From the NCBI RefSeq assembly GCF_003063505.1, contig NZ_NERW01000001.1:922501-986500 (forward strand): a stretch of DNA of 64,000 nucleotides, given 5' to 3'. The notes beneath the pieces are model-generated. The model had not been told where the DNA came from. It was given only the letters and a program-made list of their open reading frames with translations, and searched no databases. This document shows positions 62,093 to 64,000 of the stretch, one piece after another. The position numbers and the translations under genes are program-made. The DNA is from Limnohabitans sp. T6-20. Lineage in GTDB: Bacteria > Pseudomonadota > Gammaproteobacteria > Burkholderiales > Burkholderiaceae_C. How positions within the stretch are numbered: position 1 is the first letter of the stretch; each line of letters opens with the position of its first letter.

Positions 62093-64000
62093 TTAAGCGG
62101 TATCAGCGATGCGCTCGTTGACCGGCACCAGCCGCGCCATTTCGTTTTTCAGTGTTTCCAGTGAAATGGGTTTAGAAACGTAACCGTCCATGCCGCACGC
62201 GATGTAACTTTCCCGATCCCCCTTCAGGGCATTGGCTGTCACGGCAATGATGGGGGTTAGCGGCATTTGGCGGGCCGCTTCGTGTTCGCGGATCAGCCGG
62301 GTCGCTTCAATGCCGCCCATCTCGGGCATCTGAATGTCCATCAGGACCACATCAAAGGCATTTTGGGTGAAGGCTTCGACGGCCTCCACGCCATTGTTGG
62401 CCAGCGTGACGGTGTAGCCCATGCGGTTGAGCAAAATGGTTTGCAAGGTCTGGTTGATGAAGGTGTCTTCGGCCAGCAAGGCTTTGCGCTGCGGTGGTGG
62501 CTGAGTGGTCTCAGCCGCACTGGTTGCCGGCTGTGCGGGTGCGCAGGGCGTGAGTTGACGGTTGAACGCCGCGATCAGCTCTTGTGGATCGACCGGCTTG
62601 ATCAGAAAGTCCTGGATGCCCATGGCCTGAACCTCTTCAGGGCTGATCTGTTCACTCAAGGCCCCCATCATGACAAGGGTCAATTCACTGCAATGGCGCA
62701 TTTGGCGCAATTGCGTCGCCAGGGCATAGCCATCGATGTCGGGCATGTTGACGTCGATCAGCGCGTAGCGTGCATGTTTGAGTTGAGGATGGTGCAGTGC
62801 CTGTGCTGCGTTCTCGCAAGCCAGTGTGCGCAAGCCGGCAGCCGACAAACGTTGCGTCAGGATGACACGGCTGCTGGCGTTGTCATCGACCACGAGCACA
62901 CTTTGGCCTGCCAGTTCCGGGTGGAGGCTTTCATCGCGTGTTGCCAGTGTGTGTGCCCGCTGCAATCGGGTGGTGAAGCTGAACGTGCTGCCCTGTCCCA
63001 GTTGGCTTTTGACATGGATGTCACCACCCATCATGCGAACCAGACTGCGGCTGATGGGCAGGCCCAGGCCCGAACCTCCAAAACGGCGTGCTGTGCTGGA
63101 GTCGGCTTGCGTGAAAACATCAAAGATCAGGCTTTGCTTGTCCGCAGGAATGCCAATGCCGGTGTCCCTGATCTCGAAGTTCAGCCAGATGTCCTGTTCG
63201 TTGGGCGGAGATGCCATGCAGGTCACTGTGAGCATGACTTCGCCTTGGGCTGTGAATTTGATGGCGTTCGCCAGCAAATTGGTGATGACTTGCTGCAGGC
63301 GGACAGGGTCACCGACCACCAGATCGGGGACATCGGTTGCGATGTCGCAGACCAATTCCAGGCTTTTTTCTGAAGCGCGCAATGACATGGCGCGGGTGGA
63401 TTGTCTGATCAGACCGTGCAAGGCAAATTCGTGCGGGTCCAGGTGCAGTTTTTGGGCTTCTATTTTGGAAAAATCCAGAATGTCATTGATGACCGCCACC
63501 AGCGATTTGGCGGATGCCGAGACCATGTCCAGGTAGCTGCGCTGCTCGGGGGTCATGCGTGTTTGCAGACACAACTCGGTCATGCCCAGAATGCCGTTCA
63601 TGGGTGTGCGAATTTCGTGGCTCATGTTGGCCAGAAAATGGCTCTTGGACGCATTGGCCGCTTGCGCCGCATCGCGCGCCAGGGCCAAGTCGCTTTCGGC
63701 ACGTATGCGGGCTTCCACAAATTCATTGAAGGCGTGGGCCACGGTCTGAATTTCTGGGCCGCCCAACTCGGTGATCGGGGCGGTTTTGCCGCCTTCACGC
63801 ATTCGCCCAGCCGTGTCGTGCATGGCTTGAGCCAGCTGTTCCAAGGGGCGAATGAGTTTTGAAACAAATCCCCACATCAGGGGCACGAGCGTCAGCATCA
63901 GCAGCAAGGTGATGGCGATCATCTTGGTGTAGAGATCGTCGATCGGTGCGAACGCTTCTGTCGAGGGAATCACCGAGGCGATGATCCAGTCGGTGGTCTT
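62093..64000 (-). CDS. Hybrid sensor histidine kinase with two receiver domains, 5' end outside the window
   Basis: The frame is open to the window edge; 635 residues are visible. In order: the end of a periplasmic Cache-like sensor domain (TTDWIIASVIPSTEAFAP), a membrane helix (MIAITLLLMLTLVPLMWGFV), HAMP, phosphorylated histidine in LANMSHEIRTPMNGILGM, N box QVITNLLANAIKF, G boxes DTGIGIPADK and GGSGLGLPISRSLV, receiver 1 with aspartate in YALIDVNMPDIDGY and receiver 2 in DVVLMDIQMPEMGG. BarA/Rpf-like phosphorelay enzyme; a Hpt domain is not visible, so it must be in another protein. Confidence 0.92.
   Translation of the reverse strand, partial: KTTDWIIASVIPSTEAFAPIDDLYTKMIAITLLLMLTLVPLMWGFVSKLIRPLEQLAQAMHDTAGRMREGGKTAPITELGGPEIQTVAHAFNEFVEARIRAESDLALARDAAQAANASKSHFLANMSHEIRTPMNGILGMTELCLQTRMTPEQRSYLDMVSASAKSLVAVINDILDFSKIEAQKLHLDPHEFALHGLIRQSTRAMSLRASEKSLELVCDIATDVPDLVVGDPVRLQQVITNLLANAIKFTAQGEVMLTVTCMASPPNEQDIWLNFEIRDTGIGIPADKQSLIFDVFTQADSSTARRFGGSGLGLPISRSLVRMMGGDIHVKSQLGQGSTFSFTTRLQRAHTLATRDESLHPELAGQSVLVVDDNASSRVILTQRLSAAGLRTLACENAAQALHHPQLKHARYALIDVNMPDIDGYALATQLRQMRHCSELTLVMMGALSEQISPEEVQAMGIQDFLIKPVDPQELIAAFNRQLTPCAPAQPATSAAETTQPPPQRKALLAEDTFINQTLQTILLNRMGYTVTLANNGVEAVEAFTQNAFDVVLMDIQMPEMGGIEATRLIREHEAARQMPLTPIIAVTANALKGDRESYIACGMDGYVSKPISLETLKNEMARLVPVNERIADTA

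Overview
The window looks like chromosome of a betaproteobacterium of the order Burkholderiales, most likely family Comamonadaceae (Limnohabitans/Rhodoferax-like). The basis is high-GC codon use in the core genes, a complete atpIBEFHAGDC operon, the lipA-lipB-DUF493 cluster, and several small conserved proteins typical of that family. The genus is inference.

Layout. (1) 1-22.3 kb is core: the 3' end of ptsI, a TPR/GT41 glycosyltransferase, yghU, lipA, lipB, a DUF493 gene and a CopD-like membrane protein; then the ATP synthase operon (6.67-13.9 kb) with a promoter candidate and a terminator; then a SnoaL-like protein, a YheT hydrolase, cytochrome c, tRNA-Arg(CCG), an NlpC/P60 peptidase, pyrE, exonuclease III, an Old Yellow Enzyme, an SMP-30-like protein and a methyltransferase. 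(2) 22.5-27.5 kb is accessory: an IS21-family element that splits a small secreted ORF, then a GntR regulator with two phytanoyl-CoA-dioxygenase-like genes. (3) 28.07-51.66 kb is a Tn7-like transposon of about 23.6 kb. (4) 51.67-64 kb is core again: a GloC-type glyoxalase II, an M48 peptidase, AmpG, a two-component system, a zinc-finger protein, ilvE, radA, a nitronate monooxygenase, a hydrolase and a hybrid sensor kinase cut by the window edge.

The Tn7-like element is the main discovery. Its core is tnsA-tnsB-tnsC-tniQ in overlapping reading frames, with a divergent second tniQ plus an unrecognised 322-aa gene and an XRE regulator. Its ends carry inverted TnsB-site-like repeats and are flanked by the 5-bp repeat TATAA. 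A second, older copy of the target-proximal end lies immediately outside the left end, separated from it by the same TATAA. This is what two successive insertions at one site would leave. The site is the -10 box of the gloC promoter, 8 bp before the gloC ATG, and the duplication restores the -10 box. A compact small-RNA candidate with a consensus promoter, a hairpin and a strong terminator lies between xre and tnsA.

The cargo is of two kinds. The left side holds a DUF4238 protein and an SOS module (YedK/SRAP protein, umuD, umuC) with a LexA-box promoter. The right side looks like a defence island: a possible nuclease, an AAA_13 ATPase coupled to a restriction-endonuclease/STAND NTPase, a GIY-YIG-like protein and an Mrr-like endonuclease. 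Stretches at 42.2-42.8 and 44.05-44.8 kb hold decayed sequence and an 11-G tract. No CRISPR array was seen.
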